Shown: positions 1 through 11,167 of the stretch, piece by piece | How the letters are laid out: each line of letters opens with the position of its first letter | Position numbering within the stretch: the first letter of the stretch is position 1 | Assembly: GCA_027924585.1 (NCBI GenBank) | Contig: BSBM01000442.1 | Location: 3,534,001 to 3,598,000, forward strand | Reading direction: 5' to 3' | From: Larix kaempferi | Lineage: Eukaryota > Streptophyta > Pinopsida > Pinales > Pinaceae | DNA length: 64,000 nt | Made by a program: the position numbers and the translations under genes | Notes under the pieces: model-generated | Database searches by the model: none | What the model saw: only the letters and a program-made list of their open reading frames with translations | Told to the model about the DNA's origin: nothing

Positions 1-185
1 ATCTCCAGTTTTGTAGATTGCAAGGTTTCACCTTTTGAATCATTTGGATCTTCAAATGGATCAATTTGTGTTTTATGTTCATTTTATGGAGGTTCCTCCT
101 AATATTGGGATCCTCCTCCTGATACTAGGCCTGCACTTTAAACTACAAATCCTACTCATACTCGACCCTTTTACTCTTAAGGAAA

Positions 186-416
186 TCAAATTTTTGCTTC
201 TACTTTAATAAACCTAAATGTCAACTTGTTAAACTGGGCACTCATCACTACAAATTGATTTTGAGTGATTGATGAATTATGAGCAACAATGCCCCCCATA
301 ATTTTGTCCTTATCCTCCATCTTGTTTATGTATTGTAGGATAAAAGCAAGATTTTCATCACTCTGATTCTCCAAACCACTCCCTATAATTTCATTTGACT
401 CTAGTGCATTTTCCAT
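186..416 (-). other. Short ORF, possible coiled-coil segment of a LINE-associated protein
   Basis: This is a 76-codon open frame with an ATG. The sequence is rich in Glu, Lys, Asn and Gln with regularly spaced hydrophobic residues, and it ends FIKVEAKI. I do not recognise a domain. The ending resembles parts of the ORFs at 19630-20034 (LIIVEAKI) and 28294-29112 (LLVHLDAKL), which also lie downstream of LINE-type sequence on the minus strand. It may be the remains of the same kind of protein, but it is short enough to be chance. Confidence 0.2.
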
Positions 417-1661
417 ATGGAAACGATTATGCTTTCACCTACCCACATTCTTCAAGACATTAAATACAACAAAGAGAGTACTCCAATTGTGAAGAACCCA
501 AGATCTCTACTCTAAATCGTTGAAGTTAATGCTAACCAGACCATTGACCTTCTATAATGAATTCTAAAGGAGAACTCGATACACGAGTTCAAACTACCAA
601 TAATTACACAAGCTTTTACTATATGATCCCCGTAATTCTGGACCTTGCTTGCCCCACTAAGAGTCGACGATTGTGTGTTTCACAGCTTCCATGTGCCGAA
701 GCTATGAAATAACTCCTCTTCGCCCAAAACTAAATGATTGCACCTCTATACACAAACTCGAAATGACAATTGTATGGCTTGTTATGAGTGCTATCATGAA
801 TGATACTTTGCCCACTTTGATTTTCGAATGAAGCAACATGGAGGATTACCATTGTAATAGAGTTCCTACTTTGACATTGCACTACAACTAGATATGTATA
901 TAATGGGCATTGAACTATGCTCACAATTGAATAAGACTACAAACCACAGTGATAATCTATCATGAAACTTAGAGGTTTCCAAACCTAAAGCAGTGTAATA
1001 TGAATGTTGAATTCCAGGAGATTTACTATTTTGTCTATTCCTAAAGCATTTAGATTCACAGATGAAAGGATTGAATATAGACACCTAGTTATTTTCCAGA
1101 ATGTCATTGGGAAATCTTACCATGTTTATCGACCTTCTCTTCCGACAATGTTTCTTATGTCGGTCCTCATCGTTCCAACAATCTACAGGGGCAAGACATA
1201 AACTTCAAGCTCTCCTTTGGACCGTCGAATGAAGCCACCTTCCATAGTCTACCAAATCAACAATAACCAAGTTCAATTATGTATATCTAAGTCTGGAAAC
1301 TTCCCAGAATTTCACTCTTTTACTAATACAATCTCCCTCAATTTTGTTCGGATAGGTGATGATGTATCTCATTATTTCCATGCAATGATTCAGGCCGAAA
1401 GTACAGAGGGAAGACATTAAATCAGATATGTTCTCATGAGACAAACTTTGCTCCAGCGAAATCGTAATTAAAGTCATTAAAACTTCATATCTTGAGTGCT
1501 TGATTAAGCTTGCTTGTATGCACGATATCTGCCACCCGTAGGTACTAGAACACATTCCAAGAATTGGATTAATGAAAATTTGATTTGAGACAATCACCAT
1601 TAACGAAGTGTGAATCTTGCTATCCATGATAATGTTTTTAGGGAATATCATGATATGTTAT
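417..1661. other. No gene recognised; region 3' of an RNase H remnant
   Basis: About 1.2 kb with only short, unrelated open frames on both strands. It lies on the 3' side of the minus-strand RNase H remnant at 1662-2052, so part of it may be 3' untranslated LINE sequence. No poly(A)/poly(T) end or target duplication is visible, so the element may run off the left edge of the window. Confidence 0.35.
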
Positions 1662-2052
1662 TTATTCCCAATGAGTTCTTAAGATACCTTGTTCTATATT
1701 ACAAGCCAAGTTTGCATGTCTATTAGCTTGAGTGTTCAATTCTCTAAGAACATGAAAAGTATACAAATTTTCAAATTCTGACACCAATTGGTGAATTCTC
1801 CACATAGTTCGACTTATGGCTCCTTCTTTTGGGGATATTTTGGAGGCCAAATGACGGATCATAATCAAATAGTCCCCAACTACAACAATATTTATGATAC
1901 TCCCTTCCGAGGCTTGAAGAAGACCTTGCCAAAGTGCCGAAGCTTCCACTTGGTTATTTGACGCCACTTCCAATCCCCAAGAGTAGTTTCTCCTTGTTTG
2001 TCCTCCGGGGTCAAAAAGTCCCCCCCCTCCCCCTGCACTTGCCAACCCTAGA
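1662..2052 (-). pseudogene. LINE-type RNase H domain remnant
   Basis: The 127-codon frame matches the RNase H domain that closes ORF2 of plant L1-type LINEs. Visible landmarks are a glycine-rich first strand (ASAGGGGGLFDP), the acidic helix segment SNNQVEASALWQGLL, the VVGD strand (followed by Tyr where Ser is usual), and the late FHVLRELNTQANRHANLAC segment. The domain normally starts with an Asp in a DGAS-like strand just before this; that part is absent because the homology begins at GGGTTGGC on the minus strand. The retroposon at 19292-21021 begins at the equivalent base. No EN or RT lies upstream, so this is a 5'-truncated or short retroposed copy. It is not expected to be functional. 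Confidence 0.6.
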
Positions 2053-3837
2053 ATTATTCAAGATATTTTAATTCATTTTAATTAAAGAGTTTTTTCTTCT
2101 TCAATTGATCATTTTCTTTAACGGTTTGATCACATTTTGTTTCAAAAGTTTGATGTTGAGATTTTAGTACCTTGATCTTCACATTCCTCATTGGTTGGTT
2201 TCCTTGCATTTATTAGTGGACTATCATTATTGTTTCTAACCTAACGGTTCCTTTTGTTGTTTGCATTGACCAATTCATCTGCACTAATAGGATCATACTT
2301 GTACCTTGGTCCCTTCCCAGCTTGCTAGAAGATAATGGTAGACTAATCTTTATAAAGGTTTGGTTGACCCCTGTGAAGATCAATCACAAATTGTGACTAG
2401 TGGGAGTGATAATCAACCCTTCTACTTGAACATTTTCACTTATCTACTACTATAAGGTTTCATTGTATCTTCTCAAAAGGCATTGAGAAATTGATCATAC
2501 TAGAAGGTATGAATGACCCTTCTACATATATATTTTCACTTGAATAATATATTTCACACACATACCCTTCTTCATAAACCTTATAACCTTGCTACTACAA
2601 TAAATTTGAGACGTTGGCGACACCATAAAAAATAAAAAACCTAATTTGGCATTCCAAAGCTAATATTGGTTGATTTCCAATCAGAATATAAAATTGTTTC
2701 CAATGAGAAAGCTAACCATACAAATCCCAATTCCCAATTGACCCAAAACAAGCTAGTTTTGGTTATGTTTGGACATCTTATTAACGCGTATAATTTGTTT
2801 CCAAGTTTCGCTTAGGATAATCCTATCATCTTTATTGAAATTATCAGGGTGTTATCTCTATTTCCACTACCTCATGGATACGTCTCCTGTTGTAATGTTC
2901 TTCTACTGCGATCACCTTTGTATTTCCAATGCATATATGATGTTTGATTTATGTAAATGCTAAACCACTACGTATTCCATGTGGCCAAATAATGTTGATA
3001 TCATTCCCAACAAAAAAATAAGTATTTCTTTTATCCTTTATTCAATTATACATCTTATGGTTATTCAATTTGAATTTAAAATGTGTTTAAATTTCATTTT
3101 CATATTCCAGATTTTTGAACAAATTATTTTTTATTTGATCATAATTTTCATATAAGTCACTTTTTTCTCAATCTTATTACTAAACAAAAATATTAAAAAA
3201 TAAATAAAACAAGTGGATTTAGCAGCAAAGCTACCTAGTATCTGCTTCTTAAAATAAGTGAAATCAATAACATCAAGTTGAGCATTCTTTAATTTAAAGT
3301 TAAAAAAAAGGTGATTGATTTTGTTACATAAATACTAAATATTTTAGGAGAAATTAACCAATAAATCAATAATCCCTTGAAAGTGTGGTGAGAGATTAAT
3401 CAATAAATCAATAATTCCTTGGAAGTGTGGTGAACTAGTTACTGATATAATTTAATTTTATAACTAGTATAATTTAATATTATAATATATTAATATTGTA
3501 TAAATTATTTAAAAATGGATCATTAATTCATATACATATACTTTAGTTTAATAAGTTTTAATGTATGCACATTAATTTAATTTATAAAAAAACATTTGTT
3601 CAAATTTCACATGTTTTAACATTAATTTTTATTGACATAATTTTAATTAAAAAAATATGTATTCAATTGAAATTTGAAGATTATAAATTTATTCAATTAT
3701 TTATTAATTGTTTTATAAAAATTAAGCAATCAATATTAAAAATAGATTGCCATTATGCACTAAAAATAGATTGTCATTATGCATTAGATTATAAGATTAT
3801 ATGAAGTTTTACAAATTTAAAAAACATATAATTATGC
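2053..3837. other. AT-rich region, no gene recognised
   Basis: There is no convincing coding frame on either strand. The right half (about 3000-3830) is very AT-rich with poly(A)/poly(T) tracts and holds the short tandem duplication listed separately. The left half has a few loosely repeated phrases such as the two CCCTTCTAC segments near 2418 and 2517, but nothing I can assign. Confidence 0.4.
3349..3434. repeat. 43-bp tandem duplication
   Basis: Two consecutive copies of a roughly 43-bp unit lie here (GAGAAATTAACCAATAAATC... then GAGATTAATCAATAAATC...), with a few substitutions. Each copy ends GTGTGGTGA. It is a simple local duplication with no coding meaning. Confidence 0.7.
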
Positions 3838-4597
3838 TCCTTGTCGCAACATTATTCGATAATGCCCTGCTTTCTATGCTCCGCTTTAGTATTGTAATTT
3901 TTGGAAAAATAATCCATCCCCAATTTCGAGTTGGAATCATGCCTAATAAACTGATGACTCTTCAGTTTAAGGACTGACTGCGCTATGGTTTTAAAGAACA
4001 CTCCCATTGGCATGCTTTCAATCACTGCGATGGCTATTGGGGGCTGGCTTCCGATGACTTTCTAGTGCTTGATGAATATCGCGTAACACTACCATTCTCC
4101 GTGGAATCCAGTCCTCCTTTTGGAGGACTCTAATACCAACCACGATATAAAAAAGTGGGAAAAACTCTATACTGTTTCCAGAGAGATGTTACTGGGCGAA
4201 TCTTACTGTCAATATTATCCCTTTGTATTGGTTTGTGGACCTGTTTTGCACTCATTCTTATGAGCTTGGGTACTCGAGGGGGCCCTTGAACTTGGTATGT
4301 CTCTCATTTCATTCTTCAGTCTATTTTAATTTAGGGTTTATAGTGTGGAGAAGGACCCCACAATCCCCGCTTCTCTGGAAATATTTGACTTTTTGACATC
4401 CCTTGTCACTGTTGGGGGCTGGTGCTCACATGGCCTTTTGGGGTAAATATCGATGACATTAGTGGTATCCAACTGGAACAGTGTTCGGATCCACTACTTT
4501 GTGGTTTTTCATCCTCAGATGAGTATTTCTCTGGTGAGGACTCTGGACGACTTATTTTTGAACTAGAGGCTCTTCCTAAGGGTGGTGGTGGCCTTTC
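3838..4597 (+). other. Possible 5' part of LINE-2 (5' UTR and ORF1 N-terminus)
   Basis: This is a higher-GC block that starts abruptly after AT-rich DNA and stops exactly where the poly(T) tail of minus-strand LINE-1 begins. Its last part is open on the plus strand from 4422 with an acidic, Ser/Gly-rich sequence (SSSDEYFSGEDSGR) running up to the LINE-1 edge. A LINE ORF1 whose N-terminus is missing resumes on the plus strand directly beyond LINE-1 at about 9786. The simplest reading is that LINE-1 inserted into the ORF1 of LINE-2 and this block is the displaced 5' end. I could not find a matching target duplication, so this is inference; it could equally be unrelated DNA. Confidence 0.3.
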
Positions 4598-5075
4598 TTT
4601 TTTTTTAACAGAAACGTATATTGTATATAAAAAAATCCATGGTTATGAACCAAATCGACAGAGGACAGTTGATAGCCAATTGGAATTGAACAAATTTCAG
4701 TGTCAGCAAGTAGAGAGCCTGTGGAGGCCGTTATTGAGTGAGGTTACAATTAATTGAATGGCTTTCATCATCTGGAGAATCACTTGCTAAGTGAATTCCT
4801 GAAAGAATTTGCTCTGAATGAGCTTATTACAATTAAATAAGTCAAAGAATATGATTTTGAGTTGGTGACAAATGCTAAGTTGAATGTAACAGTCCGTAAC
4901 GCAGAATGATTTTGATTGCTCTATGATCAGCTTCCCAACTCGGGTGTTCAAGATGAATAAACGCATTCTGTGTTGTAGAGTTCGATGAAAGGCAGATTGT
5001 AGAGTTCGATGAAAGGCAGATTGCAATCCTTCTTGAGAATTCGATGGGAGGTTTCAGCGTTGTAAGGTTCTAGAA
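4598..5075 (-). other. LINE-1 3' UTR and poly(A) tail
   Basis: Non-coding tail between the end of the RNase H remnant and the poly(A). On the plus strand it opens with nine T (4598-4606) followed by AACAG and an A/T-rich TATATA stretch. The same layout is seen at the ends of the retroposons at 19292 and 26696, consistent with a shared plant LINE 3' end. Confidence 0.65.
4975..5022. repeat. Exact 24-bp tandem duplication in LINE-1 3' UTR
   Basis: The unit GTAGAGTTCGATGAAAGGCA plus GATT occurs twice in perfect tandem (4975-4998 and 4999-5022). The perfect identity inside an otherwise decayed element means the duplication is recent. Confidence 0.9.
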
Positions 5076-6116
5076 CTATTCAGCAGTGGTCGAAATCCGA
5101 CTTGTACAAAGTCTCGAATCCAATAGAGCATTCACTTTCAGAATGATTGATTGAATATATAACATTTGAGTGCTTTGTTTCAGGAGTGTTGAGTCATGCT
5201 CATGGAATGTGATTAGAATCGCTATCAGTGCTGGAGATTTGGAGGATTCCTTGAGTGAGTCTGGTAGCTGCGTTTGCTTCAGTATCAGCATCGTTGTTTA
5301 AATTTCATAAGATATGAAATGCCTTGAAGTGATTGAAAGTGCTTGAGATTTGCCTTATACGTTGGATGATGCAGTTAAGAGCTACATTGTTGATGCTAGT
5401 GGTTGCATTGAGTGCTCTGATGATGATCATGGAGTCTTAGAAGACATGTAAGTTGTCGATCTTCTGATCTTTGGCGATCTCGCATCCTTTCATCAGTGCT
5501 AAAGCTTCTGTTGTGTTGTTGGTGGAGATGCCTAGGCCCCATTTGAATTTTAGCCTCATTGCTCCTTCCCTTGTCCACAGGACTCCCCCAGCTCCTGCTA
5601 CTCCCATATTTCTCTTGGAGGCACCGTCGAAATGTAAGCTATCAATGTCCTGGTTATTTCTCCTTTCAAGGAAATAAGTGATTGTTAATTTGATTTGCCA
5701 TGCTGGATGGTTTTGCAGACAAGGCTCATTACTTGGATGAGGGATGGAGGTCCCAATCCAGTTCATTTCTTTATTGGTAAGAGATGCTTCAGTCTTGTAC
5801 TTGGATATTTTGATACATTCAATCAGAAGTCTCTTGACTTGGCATGTGGTTTGCAAGGGAGTGTAATGCTTGTCTTGGAAGATAGCATTGTTTCTTGCGG
5901 TCCAAATTTTCCAGCAAGAGTATTTGGGAATGGAGATCCAAATATGGTACCAGAGATTCTTTGTGGGGAGGGGAAAGGGATAAATGGAATTCCATACATT
6001 GAAGAGCTGGGTGATGGAGGCAAAGGGAGGCATGATAATATTGAGATCAAGGAGCAGAAGTTTCCAGACGAGCTTGGCATAGTGACATTCCAAAAAGAGA
6101 TGGGTGAGAGTTTCAA
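5076..6116 (-). pseudogene. LINE-1 ORF2 C-terminus: zf-RVT region and RNase H
   Basis: The main frame (5437-6093) starts with the zf-RVT-like segment CHYAKLVWKLLLLDLNI and the linker WTARNNAIFQDK typical of plant LINEs. It then enters RNase H with the first-strand Asp intact (LHFDGASKRNMGVAGAGGVL) and the helix segment STNNTTEALALMKG carrying the Glu. The frame breaks by a stop right after NLHVF, where a LGDS motif would follow; the other frame keeps DSMIIIRALN. The rest of RNase H is spread over frames down to about 5076. The product would have removed RNA from the cDNA hybrid in the cell. It is non-functional now. Confidence 0.75.
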
Positions 6117-6663
6117 GATTGCTGTGACAAAGAGGGAATCAGAAAGGTCCGTGGAAACCTCTCTTATTGAGGTTATATCTGGTGATAATTTTGCAGTGGA
6201 TTAAAGTCCAAGTGAAGAAGTTGATTTTAGGGAGTCCAACTGGGTTCCAAACAAGTTTTCATAAAGCTTTTCTTTCATCATTATAAATCTGGAGAGATTT
6301 GTACCCGAGGACTGGGGTGTATGAGCCTGTGGGACGCCAACCTCGTTCGTCTTTGATCATGAGATGCATGGGGGCGCATCCTTTCAGGATTTCTGTGAGA
6401 ATGATTTGGGCAGACTCAAAATGGGGGGGGATGGCCGTGTTTTTCCAGCTTTTCCAATTGCCATGTATATCCCATGTATTGAAGTCTTTTAATGTTGTGA
6501 TTCCATGTTGATTGAGCCAAGCTGCAAAATTCTATAACTCATGAATGCTTTGAAGTGCTTCTTTGTCCATGATCTTGTCTGTGAAGATATCTATATTTTT
6601 GTCGTTGCGAGGAACCCAATATAGGCTTTTTGAGAAAAACTCCCAAGCTACCTTGCAAAGTCT

Positions 6664-8271
6664 TCAAGTACTAGAGACTTTGGAAGTTGGCTTTTGATCG
6701 AGGCATCTTAGTTTGGTCCCATTTAAATATTTCTTTCTGAGTATTTGACTAACTCGATGGTGTTTATTGTGCAATATTTTCCAAATCATCTTGCCGCCCA
6801 GTGCCAAGTTTGCATGATGTGGATCGTGAATTTGAAGTCCTCCCGAGGATTTTGACTGCTTAATGATCTCCCAATTCACAAGGTGGATTTTGTTTTCATT
6901 GTTTTTCCCACTAGACCATAGAAAATCTCTTATTAATTTACTTATCTGATCTTCTACTGCTTTTGGGGTGAGGAGGATTGAGAATTGGTAGATAGGTAGA
7001 GCAGAGAGGACAAAGTTCACTAAAATAAGTTTTCCGACCTTGCTGAGCCAATGCCCTCCCCATCTTTTGATTCTGCTTTTTATTTTGTTGACCGTGTCTT
7101 CCCAATTTCGAGAATTTGCGCTACCATTTGTGATCGGAAAGCCCAGGTATATGAATTTGTCCCAGTGGTTATGGACTTTGATGCCAAGAATTCTGCTGAT
7201 TTTGGCTGCGACGTGATTGTTTAGAATCCAACAGTAAACTGCACTTTTGTGCAGGTTGATCTTGCCTCCGAATGCACTGTAGTATGAATTCATGTTGCAT
7301 TTGAATTTTTGGGCTAGGATGGAGGAGGCTCCACCTAATAATAGAGAGCCATCGACAAATAGGGTATGATTGAGGGAATGGGAATCAAGGGTCAAGTGGA
7401 GGCCAGGGAGTGAACCGGTAGCCATTTCATGGTTAAGATTTCGACTGAGAGAATCTGCCAGGATAATGTACAAAAAGGAGAAAAGTGGGCAGCCTTGTCT
7501 AATGCCACGCATGGCTAGGAAGAAGTCCATGGGACGGTCATTAATTAAGGGAGCGATCCAGGGTTTGCATATGCACATTGAGATCCAACTGATGAAGGTT
7601 TCTTCAAATCCAAAGCGTGTCATGATTTTAAGGAGAACATAATGCTTGACATGGTCAAATGCATTGGCCATATCAAGCTTGATTAACATACCTTTTTCCT
7701 TTCGGTATTTGCTTGAATGGATTGCTTCTTGTACGAGGATGACGTTGTCTAGTATTTGCCTTCCTTTTAGGAAACCACCTTGGTTGTCAGAAATAATTAT
7801 GTTGAGTAAAGGTTTCATCTGATTTGCAAGCATTTTGGAGATAATTTTATACGAGGAGTTCCATAGTGATATCGGTTTGAATCTGCTGAAGGAGTTGGGG
7901 TTGGTTTCCTTTGGGATGAGGGACAGGAAGGTGTTGTTCGTGCAACCACCGATTTTTGCCTTGGAATGGAAGTTCCTTATCATTCTCATAAAGTCTTTTT
8001 TGATATACTTCCAACAAGCTTTGTAAAAATGCATAGAAAAACCGTCAGGGCCCGGTGCTTTGTCGGGTTCGAATGAGAGAATGGTGTTGAATACCTCTTG
8101 CTCGGTGAAGGGTTTGTGAATGATGTAGTTATCCTCCTGCGTGATGCATTGTGGAATATGCTCCATAAGTTTTAGTTCATCGTGACCTTCAGTGTTTCCA
8201 TCTTCAACAAATAATTTGGAGAAGCGGATGAGAGCAGTGTTTTTTATATTCGTGCTTCCTGAGACAAGCAA
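6664..8271 (-). pseudogene. LINE-1 reverse transcriptase domain
   Basis: This is a 535-codon open frame, the longest in the window. In order it shows DKAPGPDGFSMHFYK, FLSLIPKETNP, RFKPISLWNSSYKIISKMLANQ, DNQGGFLKGRQILDN, LIKLDMANAFDHV, GIRQGCPLFSFLYIILAD, the active-site strand, FIYLGFPI and the thumb-region SKVGKLILVNFVLSALPIYQ. These are the ordered motifs of the RVT_1 domain of plant L1-type LINEs, which copy their own RNA at a nicked genomic target. The catalytic strand reads LFVDGSLL instead of F-A-D-D: the second Asp is Gly (7348-7350). So although the frame is long, the enzyme should be inactive. A stop ends it at the 3' side, where the zf-RVT region should be joined. Confidence 0.92.
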
Positions 8272-8408
8272 TCCGTTCTCTGTTTTGATTTCAACAATTG
8301 ATTGGAGGACTGTTTGATTGTGAATTGCTTATGAAAATAATTGGTATTCTTATCACCTCCTTTGAGCCAAATGCTCCTTGACTTCAACCTCCAATATTCC
8401 TCTTCAGC

Positions 8409-9437
8409 TCAAAAAGCGTGATAAACGTTGGCTTGCTGTGTTGCTTCTTCATGCAGGGAGGATGCTTCGACAAGCTGAGCTTCCAATGCGAATTGAATGT
8501 TTTCTAGAGCACCCACGACAGTCTTCCTGAGGTTGGCGTGTTTGGGGCAGATGGACATGGCCCATTTCTTGAGGGAATGCTTGGTATTTTTTAATTTCTG
8601 TTCCCAGACGTAGCAGGGGGAACCAGAAATGGGGATTCTCCACGCAACATCCAGGGTGTACCAGAAGCTGGCATGTTCGATCCATTGGGGGATGAACCTG
8701 AAGGGGATGGGGCCGAGGTCTTCATTGTCAAGAAATTGAAGGAGGATGGGTTTATGATTAGAGGCAAGATTGGCAAGGATGCTAGAGGAGATGGTGTGGG
8801 TATCAGACAATAAGCTGCCGTGGACGAGGAACCTGTCCAATATGGCCATGATATTTTCCTTGCCAAGATGCTTATTAGACCAAGTGAATTTACCTTTTTT
8901 GGGCTTGATGTCGATGAGATACCATGTATGAAGAAGAGCTTCAACCTACGGTTTGAAATAGTCATTTCCAGAGAGGCCACCTTTCTTTTCAGAATTGGAA
9001 AGGGTGATGTTCATGTCACCGACGAGTATGATGTTCTGAGGGTCATAAGCCTCCAGAAAATTATCAAGTAGACTCCAACAATCTTTCTTCTCAGAGTGTA
9101 GGTTAGGAACGTACAAGTTAAAGAGAGCGATGTGCTAGTTTCTCTGAAGGTGGGTGAGCTCAGTGTAGATCCAGTGTTGAGTAGAAAAGGAGTTGTGGAG
9201 ATGGAATGCTTTGGAAGACCATAAGGTTGCTAGTCCACCAGAAGCTCCTCTGGCACTGACTGCATAACTTGCATCTTTCTTCCATTTTTCTTTTCCAAAA
9301 CCTAAGACTGTGTTATCATCAAGTTTGGTCTCTTGAAGCAATAGGAGATCGGGCATATCGATTCTTTGAAGGTCTTTTACTGCTTCAATGTTGCAGGGGT
9401 TGCTTAAACCTCTGCAATTCCAAGAGACTAGCTTCAT
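8409..9437 (-). pseudogene. LINE-1 ORF2 N-terminus: AP-like endonuclease
   Basis: ORF2 opens at 9437 with MKLVSWNCRGLSNP and, about 30 residues on, LLLLQETKL, the first two metal-site motifs of the exonuclease-endonuclease-phosphatase fold that nicks target DNA for LINE insertion. The first frame stops at 9135. Further motifs appear in other frames: GDMN near 9000, AILDRFLVHG near 8840 (R-L-D-R-F-like) and SNHKPILL near 8745. The last should be S-D-H-x-P, so the catalytic Asp has become Asn. Frameshifts and this substitution make it inactive. Confidence 0.8.
9434..9437 (-). promoter_or_regulatory. ATGA stop-start overlap between LINE-1 ORF1 and ORF2
   Basis: On the minus strand the ORF1 frame ends ...IYIPKR then TGA at 9436-9434, and ORF2 begins ATG at 9437-9435, sharing ATGA. 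Such overlaps fit ORF2 translation by termination-reinitiation. LINE-2 has the same arrangement at 14564-14567. Confidence 0.65.
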
Positions 9438-9750
9438 CGTTTGGGGATGTAGATGGAGGAGGGTGTTCCTCCTGTTGGATCTCCATATTTATTTGATGTT
9501 GTCCTGGTTCTTGTATTTATGTTGAAAGCCATATCTATCGTGGCTTGGGATCCTTGGATTTTCTCATGCTCAGCTTCTTCTTCCCTTAGGTCTTTGATAG
9601 ATTTCAGTCCTGGCTTTTTGGAAGATTTATCGATGGGTTCTTTCGAGGAGGATGGAGAGGGAGGGGGTCTAACTTTGGTGATTTCAGCATAGGAGGGGGC
9701 TTCTTTGATCAGATCTGATCTGATGGGGCTGGGGATGTTCTAAGATGAGG
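9434..9750 (-). pseudogene. LINE-1 ORF1 C-terminal tail
   Basis: The frame running into the ORF1 stop is open for roughly 100 codons: a low-complexity Pro/Ser/Lys/Glu-rich tail (PPPSPSSSKEPIDKSSKKPG, then LREEEAEHEK). In-frame upstream there is a stop near 9740. Plant LINE ORF1 proteins have an RNA-binding DUF4283 domain and a zinc knuckle followed by exactly this kind of disordered tail. Only the tail survives here, so the identification rests mainly on its position just before ORF2. Confidence 0.5.
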
Positions 9751-9785
9751 GAATTAGAGCAGGGAAGGAAAAATCACATTGTGCT

Positions 9786-10596
9786 TTGAAAGCACACAAA
9801 AAACGAGTTGGTACTATGGATATGACTATTGGGAAGGATGTACAGCTGGGGAGGGTCATTAGTCTGTTTGCAAGAGATATGGTGGGCAAGTTGTGCTTTG
9901 TAAACATTTACAGGGAGGATCTCATGGCTTGGGTTACTTCCCAGTGGAAACCTTTATTGACTTACTGTCCAAGGGTACATATGCTCGTCAATAAGTGGGT
10001 TGTTTTCCATTTCCTCAAAGATGCCCATGCTGAGATGATTATGGCGAGGTCCTGGATGATTGGGAAGGGATCATTATGCTTGAAGCTATGGCATTCATAA
10101 TTTAACCCTGTGACTGAGTCTCTTCAAAGAAATCATTTTTGGGTGCTCCTAAAGGGTTTTCCCCTGGAGCTATGGTCTCGAGAAGTATTTGTTAGCCTTG
10201 CGAACCACATTGGGAAGTTTATTTACTTTGAGGAAAAGTCTTTGTTTCATGAAGACAAGAGGATGGCCTGGGTCTTGACGAAAATTGATGTGGAATTAGG
10301 TCTACATGATTCTATTAACATTTGTTGGGGGATAGGGTTATTCATCTAAATATTGATTATTGGAAGACTCCTTTTCGATGTTCCAACTGTGGTGAAGCGG
10401 GACATATTAGGAATGCCTGTAGGATTTCTTCTTCTGAAGGTTCAGGTGATGTTATTGTTGGGGGTTTAACTACAATTCCAGACATTGCCAGAGATGCAGT
10501 TTTAACAAATTATGGACCCAGTGATTCATCCTCCCTTAGGGGGGAACTTAAACTACTTTTCCCCTCCTTTATTAATACACTGTCGGTTTCCGAGCT
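9786..10596 (+). pseudogene. LINE-2 ORF1, first part (DUF4283-like plus zinc knuckle)
   Basis: Three consecutive frames (9786-10100, 10110-10349, 10322-10596) together look like a plant LINE ORF1. The first two have the DUF4283 pattern: VQLGRVISLFARDMVGK, later VNKWVVFHFLKDAHAEMIMARSW, then FWVLLKGFPLELWSREVF. The third carries a CX2CX4HX4C zinc knuckle (RCSNCGEAGHIRNACR, near 10378-10422). ORF1 of this type binds the element's RNA. Frameshifts lie near 10100 and 10340. The frame is cut at 10596 by the Copia-1 insertion and resumes at 13984. Confidence 0.75.
10592..10596 (+). repeat. Copia-1 target-site duplication, left copy
   Basis: GAGCT directly precedes the 5' LTR and is repeated exactly at 13979-13983 after the 3' LTR. 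Five base pairs is the normal size for Copia integrases. Confidence 0.95.
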
Positions 10597-11092
10597 TGTT
10601 GGTTGTGGAGCCAAATCTTCCAGTCTCAGAGATGATATTGTCTCAGTCGTGCGCCCCGGAGGACTGTACACCCATTTTGCATTTTTAGGGGTTTGGGGGT
10701 TCGAGGGCAACGCTCCCGAGAAAAAATTTTGGGGCTGTTTTTGGGTCCATGGTTTTGGGTAACCCGTGGTATTTTTCCCATTGTATTTCCCTTATAAAAG
10801 GAAGACATTGTAATACGACTAGGGTAAGATGTATTAGGTTTTATGCATTGTAAAGATCTCTGAGATCAAAGAAGAGAGATTGTGAGACAGTGAAGAGGAA
10901 GTGTAGCGGTTGTGCTGCAGGTTGTATCCCTTCACTTTGCTGGACGAAATAATAATAAGGACTGGCAACTTCAGTGTGGACGTAGCCCAAGTTGGGTGAA
11001 CCACGATATATTTTTGTCTCTCTTGTAATGTGTGTGTGTTATATTTGCATTTCTATTTATTGTTATTGCTTTGCGATCCTGTTTTTCTAACA
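10597..11092 (+). repeat. Copia-1 5' LTR
   Basis: A 496-bp repeat beginning TGTTGGTTGTGG and ending TTTTTCTAACA, nearly identical to 13478-13978. It contains a TATA-like box TATAAAAG at 10793-10800. Confidence 0.95.
10793..10800 (+). promoter_or_regulatory. Putative TATA box in Copia-1 5' LTR
   Basis: TATAAAAG sits about two fifths into the LTR in a position suited to starting the element RNA. The same octamer is present in the 3' LTR at 13679-13686. Confidence 0.5.
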
Positions 11093-11094
11093 AT

Positions 11095-11106
11095 TGGTAT
11101 CAGAGC
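11095..11106 (+). other. Copia-1 primer-binding site
   Basis: TGGTATCAGAGC lies two bases after the 5' LTR. This 12-mer complements the 3' end of plant initiator methionine tRNA, the usual primer for plant Copia reverse transcription. Confidence 0.9.
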
Positions 11107-11167
11107 CAAAGGTCTATTTGGCAAATAAACCTGCAGGAAGCTAGGGTTTCTGGTTCGAGTGGGAGCA

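Larger units (their letters stand above)
4598..9785 (-). mobile_element. LINE-1: near-complete decayed L1-type LINE
   Basis: Read on the minus strand this is ORF1 tail, endonuclease, reverse transcriptase, zinc-finger-type (zf-RVT) region, RNase H, 3' UTR and poly(A) (the T-run at 4598-4606). This is the order of plant L1-clade LINEs with RNase H. ORF2 is broken into at least five frames by indels and stops. The 5' end is within ORF1 at about 9785, where plus-strand LINE-2 sequence begins, so the two are head to head. No target duplication was found. Confidence 0.85.

Noticed and set aside
5471-6204. Plus-strand ORFs of 68 and 169 codons
   Set aside because: Shadows of the LINE-1 RNase H and zf-RVT frames on the minus strand.
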